A stretch of DNA of 40,997 nucleotides, from assembly GCA_947451475.1 (NCBI GenBank), contig CANFZC010000017.1, forward strand, positions 1-40,997. Direction: 5' to 3'. The notes below the pieces were generated by a model. That model was not told where the DNA came from. It did not search any database and saw only the letters and a list, made by a program, of their open reading frames with translations. A program made the translations under genes and the position numbers. Positions 1 through 7,529 of this stretch are shown piece by piece; position 1 is the stretch's first letter; every line of letters begins with the position of its first letter. This stretch comes from Flavobacteriaceae bacterium. Lineage in GTDB: Bacteria > Bacteroidota > Bacteroidia > Flavobacteriales > Flavobacteriaceae.

Positions 1-752
1 ATTAATAAAACGGGAGTTGTATTGTTGGCCGTTATTAAATTTGTACTTTGAATCGCGCCCCACATCGAAACAACAGCATCTGGCTTGCCATTAAAATTTA
101 AATAATTTCCAATATCTAGTGGTCCTAAATTTGGGGCAGTGTGCGTAAATGGGGGAGTAATGTTAGTATAGTTAACGGTTCCTGCTTGCGCAGGTATTTC
201 GGAAGCTTCGTCTAAATAGATGGTGTGTAAACCAATGAAACTTCCAGCACTACTACCAACAAAATAAATTTTAGTAGGGTCAATGCCATATTCTGCGGCG
301 TTTGCTCTTAAAAATCTGATGGCAGCCCTCCCGTCTTGTAATCCTCTATAAACCGCTCGAGTGGAATGAAGTTCTGTATTCCCCACTAAATTAAAACCCA
401 ATCTATAATCAATTGACGCGGTTACATACCCTTTTCTGGCTAATGTATCGCAAAGTGCTTTCATATCATCGGCAGTTCTATTTCCTAATAAAAAACCACC
501 AGCATGAGCAAATACAACAGCAGGTCTAAGTGTAAATACATCTCCAGCGGGTTCATAAATGTCCATAAGTAGATCTTTAGTACTTGTACTTGATTCCACC
601 GTATAGAGGGGACCAGTTATAGCTGGTGCCGTTCCGTAGACAATATTGGTAATAGGAATTGATGCTGGAAATAACGTAGTTGTATAGCGATGATTTTGCG
701 ACCAAGAAATAAAATGTAGCGTTATTAATGCAGTGAATGCTATTTTTTTCAT
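1..752 (-). CDS. Secreted alpha/beta-hydrolase (carboxylesterase-like), 3' end cut by window edge
   Basis: The frame is open from an ATG at 752 to the left edge, giving 250 residues without a stop, so the C-terminus is missing. Residues 1-19 look like a signal peptide (MKKIAFTALI..., ending near SWSQ), so export is expected. HAGGF at 83-87 resembles the oxyanion-hole HGGG motif of the hormone-sensitive-lipase/carboxylesterase group. GSSAG at 166-170 is the GxSxG nucleophile elbow, making Ser168 the likely nucleophile. The catalytic Asp and His should lie beyond the edge. By family it should hydrolyse an ester, but the substrate cannot be read from the sequence. It could equally be annotated as a BD-FAE or dienelactone-hydrolase-like enzyme. 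The hairpin at 820-852 separates it from asd. Confidence 0.8.
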   Translation of the reverse strand, partial: MKKIAFTALITLHFISWSQNHRYTTTLFPASIPITNIVYGTAPAITGPLYTVESSTSTKDLLMDIYEPAGDVFTLRPAVVFAHAGGFLLGNRTADDMKALCDTLARKGYVTASIDYRLGFNLVGNTELHSTRAVYRGLQDGRAAIRFLRANAAEYGIDPTKIYFVGSSAGSFIGLHTIYLDEASEIPAQAGTVNYTNITPPFTHTAPNLGPLDIGNYLNFNGKPDAVVSMWGAIQSTNLITANNTTPVLL

Positions 753-819
753 AAGCAATTATTTTCTTGTCAAACTTAATTATTTTGTTTTACAATGCTA
801 ACTAGTATATAACTCTAAC

Positions 820-852
820 AAAACCAGACTTATGAAACATAAGTCTGGTTTT
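820..852 (-). terminator. Intrinsic terminator hairpin downstream of asd
   Basis: A perfect 15-bp inverted repeat (aaaaccagacttatg / cataagtctggtttt) has a 3-nt loop. A-rich and T-rich arms flank it on both strands, so it could act in either direction. It lies 71 nt past the asd stop and would end the asd transcript before the esterase gene. Confidence 0.8.
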
Positions 853-897
853 ATATTTTATTAATTTCACACAGCTTTCGGTTCAAGTATATATACT

Positions 898-925
898 CTG
901 CGACTGCGACTGAAAACTGCGACTA
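898..925. repeat. GCGACT microrepeat abutting the asd stop
   Basis: Three copies of the hexamer GCGACT occur within 28 bp, two in tandem (gcgactgcgact) and one after a short aaaact-type spacer. The last copy runs into the asd stop codon (cta at 923-925 on the plus strand). It looks like low-complexity intergenic repeat DNA rather than a hairpin. Confidence 0.5.
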
Positions 926-1912
926 GATAAGCCCTGCCTTTACTAAATACTCTGCAATTTGGATGGTATTAGTGGCGGCGCCTTTTCTAAGGTTGTCGGC
1001 AACGATCCACATGTTTAGGGTGTTGGGTTGGCTTTCATCGCGGCGGATGCGGCCTACGAACACTTCGTCTTTTCCGTGTGCGTATAGGGGCATTGGATAA
1101 GTAAAGGTATCGGTGTTGTCTTGTACTACTACCCCATCGGTATGGTGTAGGATGTTGCGCACTTCGTTGGTGTCAAAATCATTGGAGAACTCTACGTTTA
1201 CGGCTTCACTGTGTCCGCCCACGATAGGCACACGTACAGCGGTTGCGGTTACGTTTATGCTGTCGTCTCCGATGATCTTTTTGGTTTCGCGTACCAATTT
1301 CATTTCTTCTTTGGTGTAGCCGTTGTCTTCAAACACGTCGCATTGCGGAATGGCGTTGCGGTGGATTTGGTATTTATAGGCCATTTCGCCTTGTTGACCG
1401 GCGTATTCGTTCTCCAGTTGTTGTACTGCTTTTACACCGGTTCCTGTGATGGACTGGTAGGTCGAAACAATGACACGTTTGATGTTGTATTTTTTGTGAA
1501 GGGGTGCTAAGACTAGGACCATTTGGATGGTCGAGCAGTTCGGGTTGGCTATAATCTTATCCTCTTTGGTTAGGGTGTTAGCGTTGATTTCAGGTACTAC
1601 TAATTTTTTAGTAGGGTCCATTCGCCAAGCGGATGAGTTGTCGATAACGGTGGTGCCGGCTTCGGCAAATTTTGGTGCCCAAAGTAAAGAGGTTTCTCCT
1701 CCAGCCGAGAATAAGGCCACGTCAGCTTTCATATCAACAGCGGTTTGCATTCCTACTACGGTATATTTTTTTCCTTTGAATTCGATTTCCTTTCCGATTG
1801 ACTTCTCCGAAGCTACGGGGATGAGTTCGGTTACTGGAAAATTTCTTTCGGCTAATACTTTAAGCATCACTTCGCCAACCATACCGGTTGCGCCAACAAC
1901 TGCAACTTTCAT
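923..1912 (-). CDS. asd: Aspartate-semialdehyde dehydrogenase
   Basis: This enzyme reduces aspartyl phosphate to aspartate semialdehyde with NADPH, the second step toward lysine, threonine, methionine and diaminopimelate. The 329 residues match the family length. The N-terminal GATGMVG at 7-13 is the dinucleotide-binding loop. NPNCSTIQ at 123-130 holds the catalytic Cys126, and GGHSEAV near 235 supplies the general-acid His. A candidate -7 box (TACATTTG) 37 nt upstream supports the chosen ATG. The gene appears monocistronic, with the terminator at 820-852. Aspartate kinase, the preceding step, is at 26634, not adjacent. The stop codon abuts a GCGACT repeat, so the last residues could be strain-variable. 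Confidence 0.97.
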   Translation of the reverse strand: MKVAVVGATGMVGEVMLKVLAERNFPVTELIPVASEKSIGKEIEFKGKKYTVVGMQTAVDMKADVALFSAGGETSLLWAPKFAEAGTTVIDNSSAWRMDPTKKLVVPEINANTLTKEDKIIANPNCSTIQMVLVLAPLHKKYNIKRVIVSTYQSITGTGVKAVQQLENEYAGQQGEMAYKYQIHRNAIPQCDVFEDNGYTKEEMKLVRETKKIIGDDSINVTATAVRVPIVGGHSEAVNVEFSNDFDTNEVRNILHHTDGVVVQDNTDTFTYPMPLYAHGKDEVFVGRIRRDESQPNTLNMWIVADNLRKGAATNTIQIAEYLVKAGLI

Positions 1913-1948
1913 ATCTTTCTTTTTATTGATTTAGTATACTATTAAACA

Positions 1949-1956
1949 CAAATGTA
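1949..1956 (-). promoter_or_regulatory. Candidate -7 box (TACATTTG) of asd
   Basis: The sequence matches the Bacteroidota TAnnTTTG -7 consensus on the minus strand, 37 nt upstream of the asd ATG. I see no convincing TTG -33 element at the expected spacing, so this rests on the -7 match and its placement. Confidence 0.5.
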
Positions 1957-2022
1957 TGTAGAAATTAGAAAATAGAATATAGAACACAGAAAAAAGACTT
2001 TGTGAGGTTTGTGAAGTTCTAG

Positions 2023-2068
2023 CTAGCCCCGATAGCAGCGGTACCGAAGTATAGCGGATAGCGGGACA
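2023..2068. repeat. Flavobacterium-type dispersed intergenic repeat
   Basis: The segment starts tagccccgatagcagcgg and ends tagcggatagcgggac, with quasi-inverted halves (cccgatagc / gcggatagcggg). It is more GC-rich than the surrounding gap. From memory, elements with this start and end recur in Flavobacterium intergenic regions. It lies between the mscL terminator and the asd promoter, and a short open frame across it has no coding character. Confidence 0.5.
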
Positions 2069-2110
2069 AGAAGTTGTTAAGAAGGACAATTGTGCTGCTC
2101 CTAAAAAGAA

Positions 2111-2136
2111 AAACCGCCTCAATCAAGAAGCGGTTT
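2111..2136 (-). terminator. Intrinsic terminator of mscL
   Basis: A 7-bp stem (aaaccgc / gcggttt) with a 12-nt loop is followed on the minus strand by TTCTTTTT. It lies 25 nt past the mscL stop. Confidence 0.75.
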
Positions 2137-2161
2137 AGTTAGAATATATACTGTAGCGGTA

Positions 2162-2539
2162 TTATTTTTTCAGTAAGTCTCTGATTTGTATCAATAATTC
2201 TTCTTGGGTAGGGCCAGCAGGAGCGGCAGGCGCAGCTTCTTCTTTCTTTTTCGCGGCGTTCATTCCTTTGATTAGTAAGAACAGTACAAAAGCCACGATT
2301 ACAAAGTTGATTACTGCCGAAATAAACAGGCCGTATTTTACTCCTCCTAGGGCAGTAAGTTCTTCGATTTTGCTCAAATTGGCTGCTTCTAAAGCGGGTT
2401 TAAGCAGTAAGGGTGTTATTACATCTTCGATGAAAGAGCTAACGATTTTGCCGAAAGCGCCTCCAATGATTACCCCGATGGCTAAATCGACTACATTGCC
2501 TTTCATGGCAAATTGCTTAAATTCTGAAATCATTCCCAT
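2162..2539 (-). CDS. mscL: Large-conductance mechanosensitive channel MscL
   Basis: This inner-membrane pentameric channel opens under membrane tension and releases solutes during hypo-osmotic shock. The 125 residues are typical. FKQFAMKGNVVDLAIGVIIG at 7-26 is the family's amphipathic N-terminus and gate helix TM1, with the small-residue packing expected there. A second hydrophobic helix near 74-88 (LFISAVINFVIVAFV) is TM2. The C-terminal EELLIQIRDLLKK helix is the cytoplasmic bundle, reached through an Ala/Pro-rich linker. Translation could begin at Met1 or Met3. The gene appears monocistronic, with its own hairpin downstream. Confidence 0.96.
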   Translation of the reverse strand: MGMISEFKQFAMKGNVVDLAIGVIIGGAFGKIVSSFIEDVITPLLLKPALEAANLSKIEELTALGGVKYGLFISAVINFVIVAFVLFLLIKGMNAAKKKEEAAPAAPAGPTQEELLIQIRDLLKK

Positions 2540-2613
2540 AGTGTTCTGTTTTTATTTGGTTATAAAATTATAGAACTAAGATAAAAAAAAATTTAACAAA
2601 TCAAATCAAAATG

Positions 2614-5058
2614 TTATTCTCTAAAGAAAACGCGTTTGACCCTTTGGGAGATGCTTGTTAGGATTTCGTATGGAATGGTGTGCAGTTGTTTGGCCATGTA
2701 GTTGACGGTAGGGTTTTCGCCGAATATATATACTGTATTCCCTTCTTTGCAGTCAATATTCGTAACGTCTACCATTAGCATGTCCATGCAAACGCTGCCT
2801 ACGATAGGCGCTTTTTTGCCTTGAATGGTTACGTAGCCTACTTCGTTGCCCCAGCTTCTTCGGATACCATCGGCATAGCCTATAGGGATGGTGGCGATTT
2901 TGGTGGGTTGGGCAGCTACAAAGCGGCGTCCGTAGCCTACGCTTTCTCCGGCGTCTATGGTTCTGATTTGGGAGATGACCGATTTAAGAGTGCCCACTCT
3001 TTCCAATTCTTTTTGTTCGTTTTCGTCGTTGGAGATGCCGTATAAACCAATGCCAAGGCGAACCATGTCGTATTGTGCTTCGGGATAATTGGATATGCCG
3101 GAGGTATTTAACAAGTGGCGTATGGGTTTGATGTGCAAAGCTGCTAGGAGTTGGCTCGACAATTTTTCGAATAAGGCAATTTGTCCAATGGCAAAAGCAT
3201 GGTGTTGCTTGTCATCGCTGGTCGCCATGTGGGACAGGACGCTGGCTATTTGGACCGTTTCGTTGCCTTTTAGGATTTGGATTAGTTCGTCTAGGTTTTC
3301 TTCTTCAAAGCCTAGGCGGTGCATGCCCGTATCCAGTTTGATGTGGATGGGGAAGTGCTTTAATTTCTTTTGTTCGGCTATTTTGAGGAAGGCTTTTAGG
3401 CCTTTTATGGAATAGATTTCGGGTTCTAACTGGTGTTGGATGATGGCTGCGAAACTGGTGGTTTCTGGGTTCATCACCATGATGGGTAAGGTTATACCAG
3501 CATTCTTTAGTGAAATCCCTTCGTCGGCAAAGGCTACCCCAAGGTAATTTACTCTGTGGTGTTCGAGTAGTTTGGCGATTTCGAAGCCGCCGTTGCCGTA
3601 GCCAAAGGCTTTGACCATGACCATCATTTTGGTTTTGGGCGCCAACTTCGTTTTGAAGAAATTGAGGTTATGACTGATGGCGTTTAGGTTGATTTCGAGT
3701 ACCGTTTCATGTGTTTTCTCTTCGAGCATGGAAACGATTTCTTCGAAATGAAAATCACGTGCGCCTTTGATTAGTATGGTTTCGTTTTCAAAATTTAGGG
3801 TGTCGAATGCTGTTGTGAAGTCGGCCACCTTATTAAACGCAGTACTGTTTATGAATTTGGTTTTGTATTGGGCTATGGTTTCTCCTATCCCAATTACGCG
3901 GGTAATTTTGTTGGAGATGATGAGTTGGGAAACTTGTGAATATAATTCTTCATTGCTGAGGCCGCTTTGAAAAATATCCGACAGTATTAGTGTTTTTTTC
4001 TTGTGTTGCTTTTGGTTTTCTAAAAAGTCTAGGGCGATTTTTAGCGACTGGAAGTCGGAGCTGTAGCTGTCATCGATGAGTGTACAGTTGTTGATGCCGT
4101 TCTTTACTTTCAAGCGCATTTCCACGGGATAGAGTAAGGCCATGCGTGTTTGAATCACTTTGTGGTTATAGCCAAAATAGAGCATGACCATCATGCAATG
4201 AATGGCATTTTCTACCGAGGCTTGGTCTTGAAAGGGAATGGTTATGGGATAAGTATCTTCTTGGTAGGTAACCTGCAATTCGGTTAATTCCCCTAGATTT
4301 TTCTTGGTGATGAATACCTCGGCGCTTTTATCATCAGAGCACCAGCTGAATGTTTTAATCTTTGGATTTAGAAAAGCACTTATGGTTTTGTTTTTGTTTA
4401 ATATGAGTACGTTTACGGAGGTGAAAAGCTTTAGTTTTTCTTTTATTTTTTCACCTACGCTTGAAAAACCCTCGTCATGGGCTGAACCTATGTTGGTTAA
4501 AATGCCAATGGTCGGGTGAATGATTTTCTGCAGTTTTTCCATTTCGTTGGTAGTGGAAATTCCGGCTTCAAAGATTCCGAGATTGTGTTTTTCGTTGATG
4601 CCTACTATAGACAGGGGTACTCCGACTTGAGAGTTGTAGCTTTTTGGGCTACGGATGATATTGTAATCAGGGCTAAGCAAGAAATTCAGCCATTCTTTAA
4701 TGATGGTTTTTCCGTTGCTACCGGTGACTCCGATGATGGGAAAGTCAAATAGGCTGCGGTAGTAGGCTGCGAATTTTTGGAGCGCCTCTAGGGTATTTTC
4801 TACGATTAGAAAGTTGGCTTTCCCGCTAAATCCCTCAGGGATGTGGGTGACCACAAAGTGCTGTACCCCTTTAAAAATGAGTTCTTCTATGTATTTATGA
4901 CCGTCGTGGTTTGGACCTGTGAGGGCAAAGAACAAGGTATTGGCATCGTTTTGCAGGGAACGGCTGTCGATGGAGATATAATCAATTACGGTTGCCTCAT
5001 TTTGTCCAATCCATTGGGCTTTAATGATGGGGACAATATTTCGTATCGTTAGTATCAA
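2614..5058 (-). CDS. murF-alr: Bifunctional MurF ligase / alanine racemase fusion
   Basis: This 814-residue protein joins two cell-wall enzymes. Residues 1 to about 450 are MurF, which adds D-Ala-D-Ala to the UDP-MurNAc tripeptide: the ATP loop GVTGSNGKT is at 110-118 and a DDSYSSD motif at 329-335. Residues from about 453 are a PLP-dependent alanine racemase: VKAFGYG holds the PLP Lys483, and SVGYGRRF holds the second catalytic base, Tyr709. The racemase thus makes D-Ala close to the enzyme that uses its dipeptide, although Ddl must act between them. This fusion is known in Bacteroidota. The start lies 12 nt after the tdk stop, so the two genes are probably cotranscribed. No clear terminator hairpin follows it before mscL. 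Confidence 0.95.
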   Translation of the reverse strand: MILTIRNIVPIIKAQWIGQNEATVIDYISIDSRSLQNDANTLFFALTGPNHDGHKYIEELIFKGVQHFVVTHIPEGFSGKANFLIVENTLEALQKFAAYYRSLFDFPIIGVTGSNGKTIIKEWLNFLLSPDYNIIRSPKSYNSQVGVPLSIVGINEKHNLGIFEAGISTTNEMEKLQKIIHPTIGILTNIGSAHDEGFSSVGEKIKEKLKLFTSVNVLILNKNKTISAFLNPKIKTFSWCSDDKSAEVFITKKNLGELTELQVTYQEDTYPITIPFQDQASVENAIHCMMVMLYFGYNHKVIQTRMALLYPVEMRLKVKNGINNCTLIDDSYSSDFQSLKIALDFLENQKQHKKKTLILSDIFQSGLSNEELYSQVSQLIISNKITRVIGIGETIAQYKTKFINSTAFNKVADFTTAFDTLNFENETILIKGARDFHFEEIVSMLEEKTHETVLEINLNAISHNLNFFKTKLAPKTKMMVMVKAFGYGNGGFEIAKLLEHHRVNYLGVAFADEGISLKNAGITLPIMVMNPETTSFAAIIQHQLEPEIYSIKGLKAFLKIAEQKKLKHFPIHIKLDTGMHRLGFEEENLDELIQILKGNETVQIASVLSHMATSDDKQHHAFAIGQIALFEKLSSQLLAALHIKPIRHLLNTSGISNYPEAQYDMVRLGIGLYGISNDENEQKELERVGTLKSVISQIRTIDAGESVGYGRRFVAAQPTKIATIPIGYADGIRRSWGNEVGYVTIQGKKAPIVGSVCMDMLMVDVTNIDCKEGNTVYIFGENPTVNYMAKQLHTIPYEILTSISQRVKRVFFRE

Positions 5059-5070
5059 AGTGAGGAGGAA

Positions 5071-5691
5071 TTAATCTTCTTTGGATAAATGTTGAGGGTC
5101 TTTGACCTCCATGTTTTCGCGCATGGCTTTAAAATAGGCCGCTCTGCTTAGGGGTTCGTATTCTTCGGTTTCTCCTAGCAATACTAATTTGTCGCTATCG
5201 GTTTTTCTGAAGCTATAGTGGGCTAGGTTACCTGTATGGGTGCAAACGGCGTGTACTTTGGTCACGTATTCAGCAGTTGCCATAAGGGCTGGCATGGGTC
5301 CGAATGGATTTCCTTTGAAGTCCATGTCTAGTCCGGCAACGATGACGCGGATACCTGAGTTGGCCAAGTCGTTACAAACAGCAATGATTTCATCGTCAAA
5401 AAACTGGGCTTCATCAATGCCTACTACATCACATCCTTGGGCCAAAATGCGGATGTTGGCAGCGGCGGGTACTGGAGTGGAACGTATTTCGTTTTTATTG
5501 TGAGACACTACCATTTCTTCGTCATAACGCGTATCAATGGAAGGCTTGAAGATTTCCACTTTTTGCTTGGCAAATTGGGCTCTTTTTAGTCGGCGAATCA
5601 ACTCTTCGGTTTTGCCCGAAAACATCGAACCGCAGACTACTTCAATCCATCCAAATTGTTCTTTATGATTTACTGTATTTTCGAGAAACAT
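5071..5691 (-). CDS. tdk: Thymidine kinase (type II) lacking most zinc-ribbon cysteines
   Basis: This enzyme phosphorylates thymidine with ATP in pyrimidine salvage. The P-loop GSMFSGKT is at 21-28, and GIDEAQFF at 91-98 carries the catalytic Glu94. The 206 residues are close to the family length. The usual C-terminal zinc site (CxxC plus a later Cys/His pair) is mostly gone: Cys150 is followed by THT, and the later C-x-x-H position reads LSRAAY. From memory, other flavobacterial TKs share this, so it is probably a lineage trait rather than damage. The gene is first in a two-gene operon with murF-alr. A candidate -7 box lies at 5783-5790. Confidence 0.95.
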   Translation of the reverse strand: MFLENTVNHKEQFGWIEVVCGSMFSGKTEELIRRLKRAQFAKQKVEIFKPSIDTRYDEEMVVSHNKNEIRSTPVPAAANIRILAQGCDVVGIDEAQFFDDEIIAVCNDLANSGIRVIVAGLDMDFKGNPFGPMPALMATAEYVTKVHAVCTHTGNLAHYSFRKTDSDKLVLLGETEEYEPLSRAAYFKAMRENMEVKDPQHLSKED

Positions 5692-5782
5692 TTTGTAATT
5701 TGCTACCTTTAAAATTTGAATAGTTTCGTTACTTTGTAACGATTACCAATCGACCTAATTTTTTTCTATTTTTACGTCGATT

Positions 5783-5790
5783 CAAATGTA
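5783..5790 (-). promoter_or_regulatory. Candidate -7 box (TACATTTG) for tdk-murF-alr
   Basis: TAnnTTTG match on the minus strand, 92 nt upstream of the tdk ATG. The expected leader contains a short palindrome, cgttac-ttt-gtaacg (5727-5741), that could be an operator or a small hairpin. No -33 TTG at canonical spacing was found. Confidence 0.4.
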
Positions 5791-5889
5791 GAAAAATTTA
5801 ATCAAGGTTACTTCTTCCTTTGGCTAAATAAATTCACGAAGGAGCAAAATAGTATATAAAAAACGCCGAGTTACTATAATTTTAAAGGT

Positions 5890-6780
5890 ATGAAAAAAAG
5901 ATTAGAAGCCGAATTAATCAGCATTGCGCACCGAGTTCTAAAACTGAAAAACAAATCGGAAGTTGATCAATTGTATAAAGAGACTCAAAAATTATATGAA
6001 ACCCTCTCCGTTTTAAAATTTTATCAGGACAGCTTTGAGCAGGTTAAAGAAGATGTATCGTTGGAAGTGTTAGAGGAAAAACTAGCGCAACTATTGGCGG
6101 ATGCTCCCGAGGAGTCTGCTGTAGAGGATGAGGCTAGTGTTGAGACCGAACTGGAACCAATCGAAGTGCAAGAGGAAGAAGTTCAAGAACCTATTGTAGC
6201 AGAAGAAACTGAGGAAGAAGAAACCCCGGAGGCTACTCCAGAGGAGGAAGCCCTTACCGAAGAAGAGACCGTTGTGGCTGAAGTTGAAGAAGAGGAGCAA
6301 CCTGTCTTGGCCTTTCAGCCGATCTTTAGTTTGGATCATGAAGCTGAAGAAGAAACGGAAGAAGAGGAAGTTATAGAACCTGCGGAGACCGCTTCTGAAG
6401 TGACTCCTGAAACTACTAAAGTAGTTTTGGAAGAGTTTTTGGGTGAAAGCTATGTGGACCCCGTTTTTGTGAAACCAAATGAGGTGAGTTTGTTCGCCAA
6501 TTCTACTGAAGAGGTGCCTTCGTTTAAATCGCCTGTCGTAAATGATTCGGCTAAATCTATTGCTATTGGGTTGAATGACCGCATAGGTTTTGTAAAACAT
6601 CTGTTTGATGAAAGTAACGAAGATTTTAACAGAGTATTGTCGCAATTGAATTCGTTTGACAGTTTTGATGAAGCCAAAAACTTTATTGACGACATGGTAA
6701 AACCTGATTATAACAATTGGCAGGGCAATGAGGACTATGCTGAGCGTTTTATGGAGTTGATTGAGCATAAATTCCAGTAA
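5890..6780 (+). CDS. Acidic, Glu-rich protein of unknown function upstream of rsmI
   Basis: I do not recognise a named family. The 296-residue protein has three zones. Residues 1-75 are charged and heptad-like, probably helical or coiled-coil. Residues 75-185 are a very acidic Glu/Thr/Val/Pro stretch, probably disordered. Residues 200-296 look like a folded C-terminal domain (LNDRIGFVKHLF, VLSQLNSFDSFDEAKNFIDD, NWQGNEDYAERFMEL). No signal peptide or membrane segment is visible, so it should be cytoplasmic. Its TAA overlaps the rsmI ATG by one base (TAATG), so the two are translationally coupled. From memory the C-terminal domain recurs in Bacteroidota. A ribosome- or RNA-linked role is only a guess from the neighbour. 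Confidence 0.8.
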   Translation: MKKRLEAELISIAHRVLKLKNKSEVDQLYKETQKLYETLSVLKFYQDSFEQVKEDVSLEVLEEKLAQLLADAPEESAVEDEASVETELEPIEVQEEEVQEPIVAEETEEEETPEATPEEEALTEEETVVAEVEEEEQPVLAFQPIFSLDHEAEEETEEEEVIEPAETASEVTPETTKVVLEEFLGESYVDPVFVKPNEVSLFANSTEEVPSFKSPVVNDSAKSIAIGLNDRIGFVKHLFDESNEDFNRVLSQLNSFDSFDEAKNFIDDMVKPDYNNWQGNEDYAERFMELIEHKFQ

Positions 6781-7484
6781 TGGGTAAATTGTATATTGTT
6801 CCCACGCCTATTGGCAATCTTGAAGACATGACGTTCAGAGCGATTACCGTTTTGAAGGAAGCTGATTTGATATTGGCGGAAGACACGCGCACTAGTGGAA
6901 AACTGCTTAAGCATTATGATATTGCGACCCATATGCACAGTCATCATATGCACAATGAGCACAAAACCGTAGAGAATTTAATTAAACGATTACAAGCAGG
7001 TGAGACAATTGCTTTGATTAGTGATGCGGGTACGCCTGCCATTTCTGATCCAGGGTTTTTATTGACTCGAGCTTGTGTGGAACATCATATAGAAGTGGAT
7101 TGTTTGCCGGGTGCTACCGCTTTTGTTCCTGCTTTGGTCAATAGTGGTTTGCCCAATGATCGTTTTGTCTTTGAAGGGTTTTTGCCTGAGAAGAAAGGGA
7201 GACAAACTCGGTATTTGGCTTTAGCTGAAGAATCCCGGACGATGATATTTTATGTTTCCCCTCATAAATTGGTTAAGACCTTAGCCGAGTATGTACAGTA
7301 TTTTGGGTCAGATCGACCGGTATCGGTTTCTAGAGAACTTTCTAAGCTGCATGAAGAAACGGTGCGAGGCACTGCTGCTGAGGTATTACAACACTTTGAA
7401 GCCAAACCTCCGAAAGGAGAAATTGTTGTGATCGTTGGAGGTAAAGTTTCAGAAGCTAGAAACAAGAAGCCAGAAGCAACCTGA
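6780..7484 (+). CDS. rsmI: 16S rRNA (cytidine1402-2'-O)-methyltransferase
   Basis: This SAM-dependent enzyme methylates the 2'-O of C1402 in the 16S rRNA decoding centre. The N-terminus KLYIVPTPIGNLEDMTFRA at 3-21 is the RsmI/YraL signature. Other family motifs are LAEDTRTSGKLL near 34-45, SDAGTPAISDPGF near 81-93, and LPGATAF near 114. The 234-residue length is near normal. The last dozen residues, after the conserved GEIVVIVGG, are encoded by DNA resembling a flavobacterial low-complexity repeat that continues past the stop. The C-terminal tail may therefore be a recent extension. It is coupled to the acidic gene upstream, and its 3' end faces the adenine deaminase gene. Confidence 0.95.
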   Translation: MGKLYIVPTPIGNLEDMTFRAITVLKEADLILAEDTRTSGKLLKHYDIATHMHSHHMHNEHKTVENLIKRLQAGETIALISDAGTPAISDPGFLLTRACVEHHIEVDCLPGATAFVPALVNSGLPNDRFVFEGFLPEKKGRQTRYLALAEESRTMIFYVSPHKLVKTLAEYVQYFGSDRPVSVSRELSKLHEETVRGTAAEVLQHFEAKPPKGEIVVIVGGKVSEARNKKPEAT

Positions 7485-7515
7485 TTGCCGGCAGGCAGGG
7501 AGGCAAGGGAGGAAT
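7452..7515. repeat. GAAGC- and GGCAGG-rich repeat spanning the rsmI stop
   Basis: The sequence shows gaagctagaaacaagaagcc followed by ttgccggcaggcagggaggc, a short palindrome (tgccggca) with G-rich microrepeats. From memory both types occur repeatedly in Flavobacterium and related genomes. It supplies the last rsmI codons and fills the gap between the two convergent genes. No T-run follows, so it is not a clear terminator. Confidence 0.5.
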
Positions 7516-7529
7516 ATGCGAACGCTCCT

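Noticed and set aside
1931..2122. 63-codon minus-strand frame between asd and mscL
   Set aside because: It runs through the dispersed repeat and the mscL terminator; no signal of real coding.
6091..6768. Long 225-codon open frame on the minus strand, rich in Phe and Arg
   Set aside because: It is the antisense of the Glu-rich gene at 5890-6780; GAA/GAG-rich coding gives TTC/CTC runs on the other strand. No family resemblance and no promoter or spacing support.
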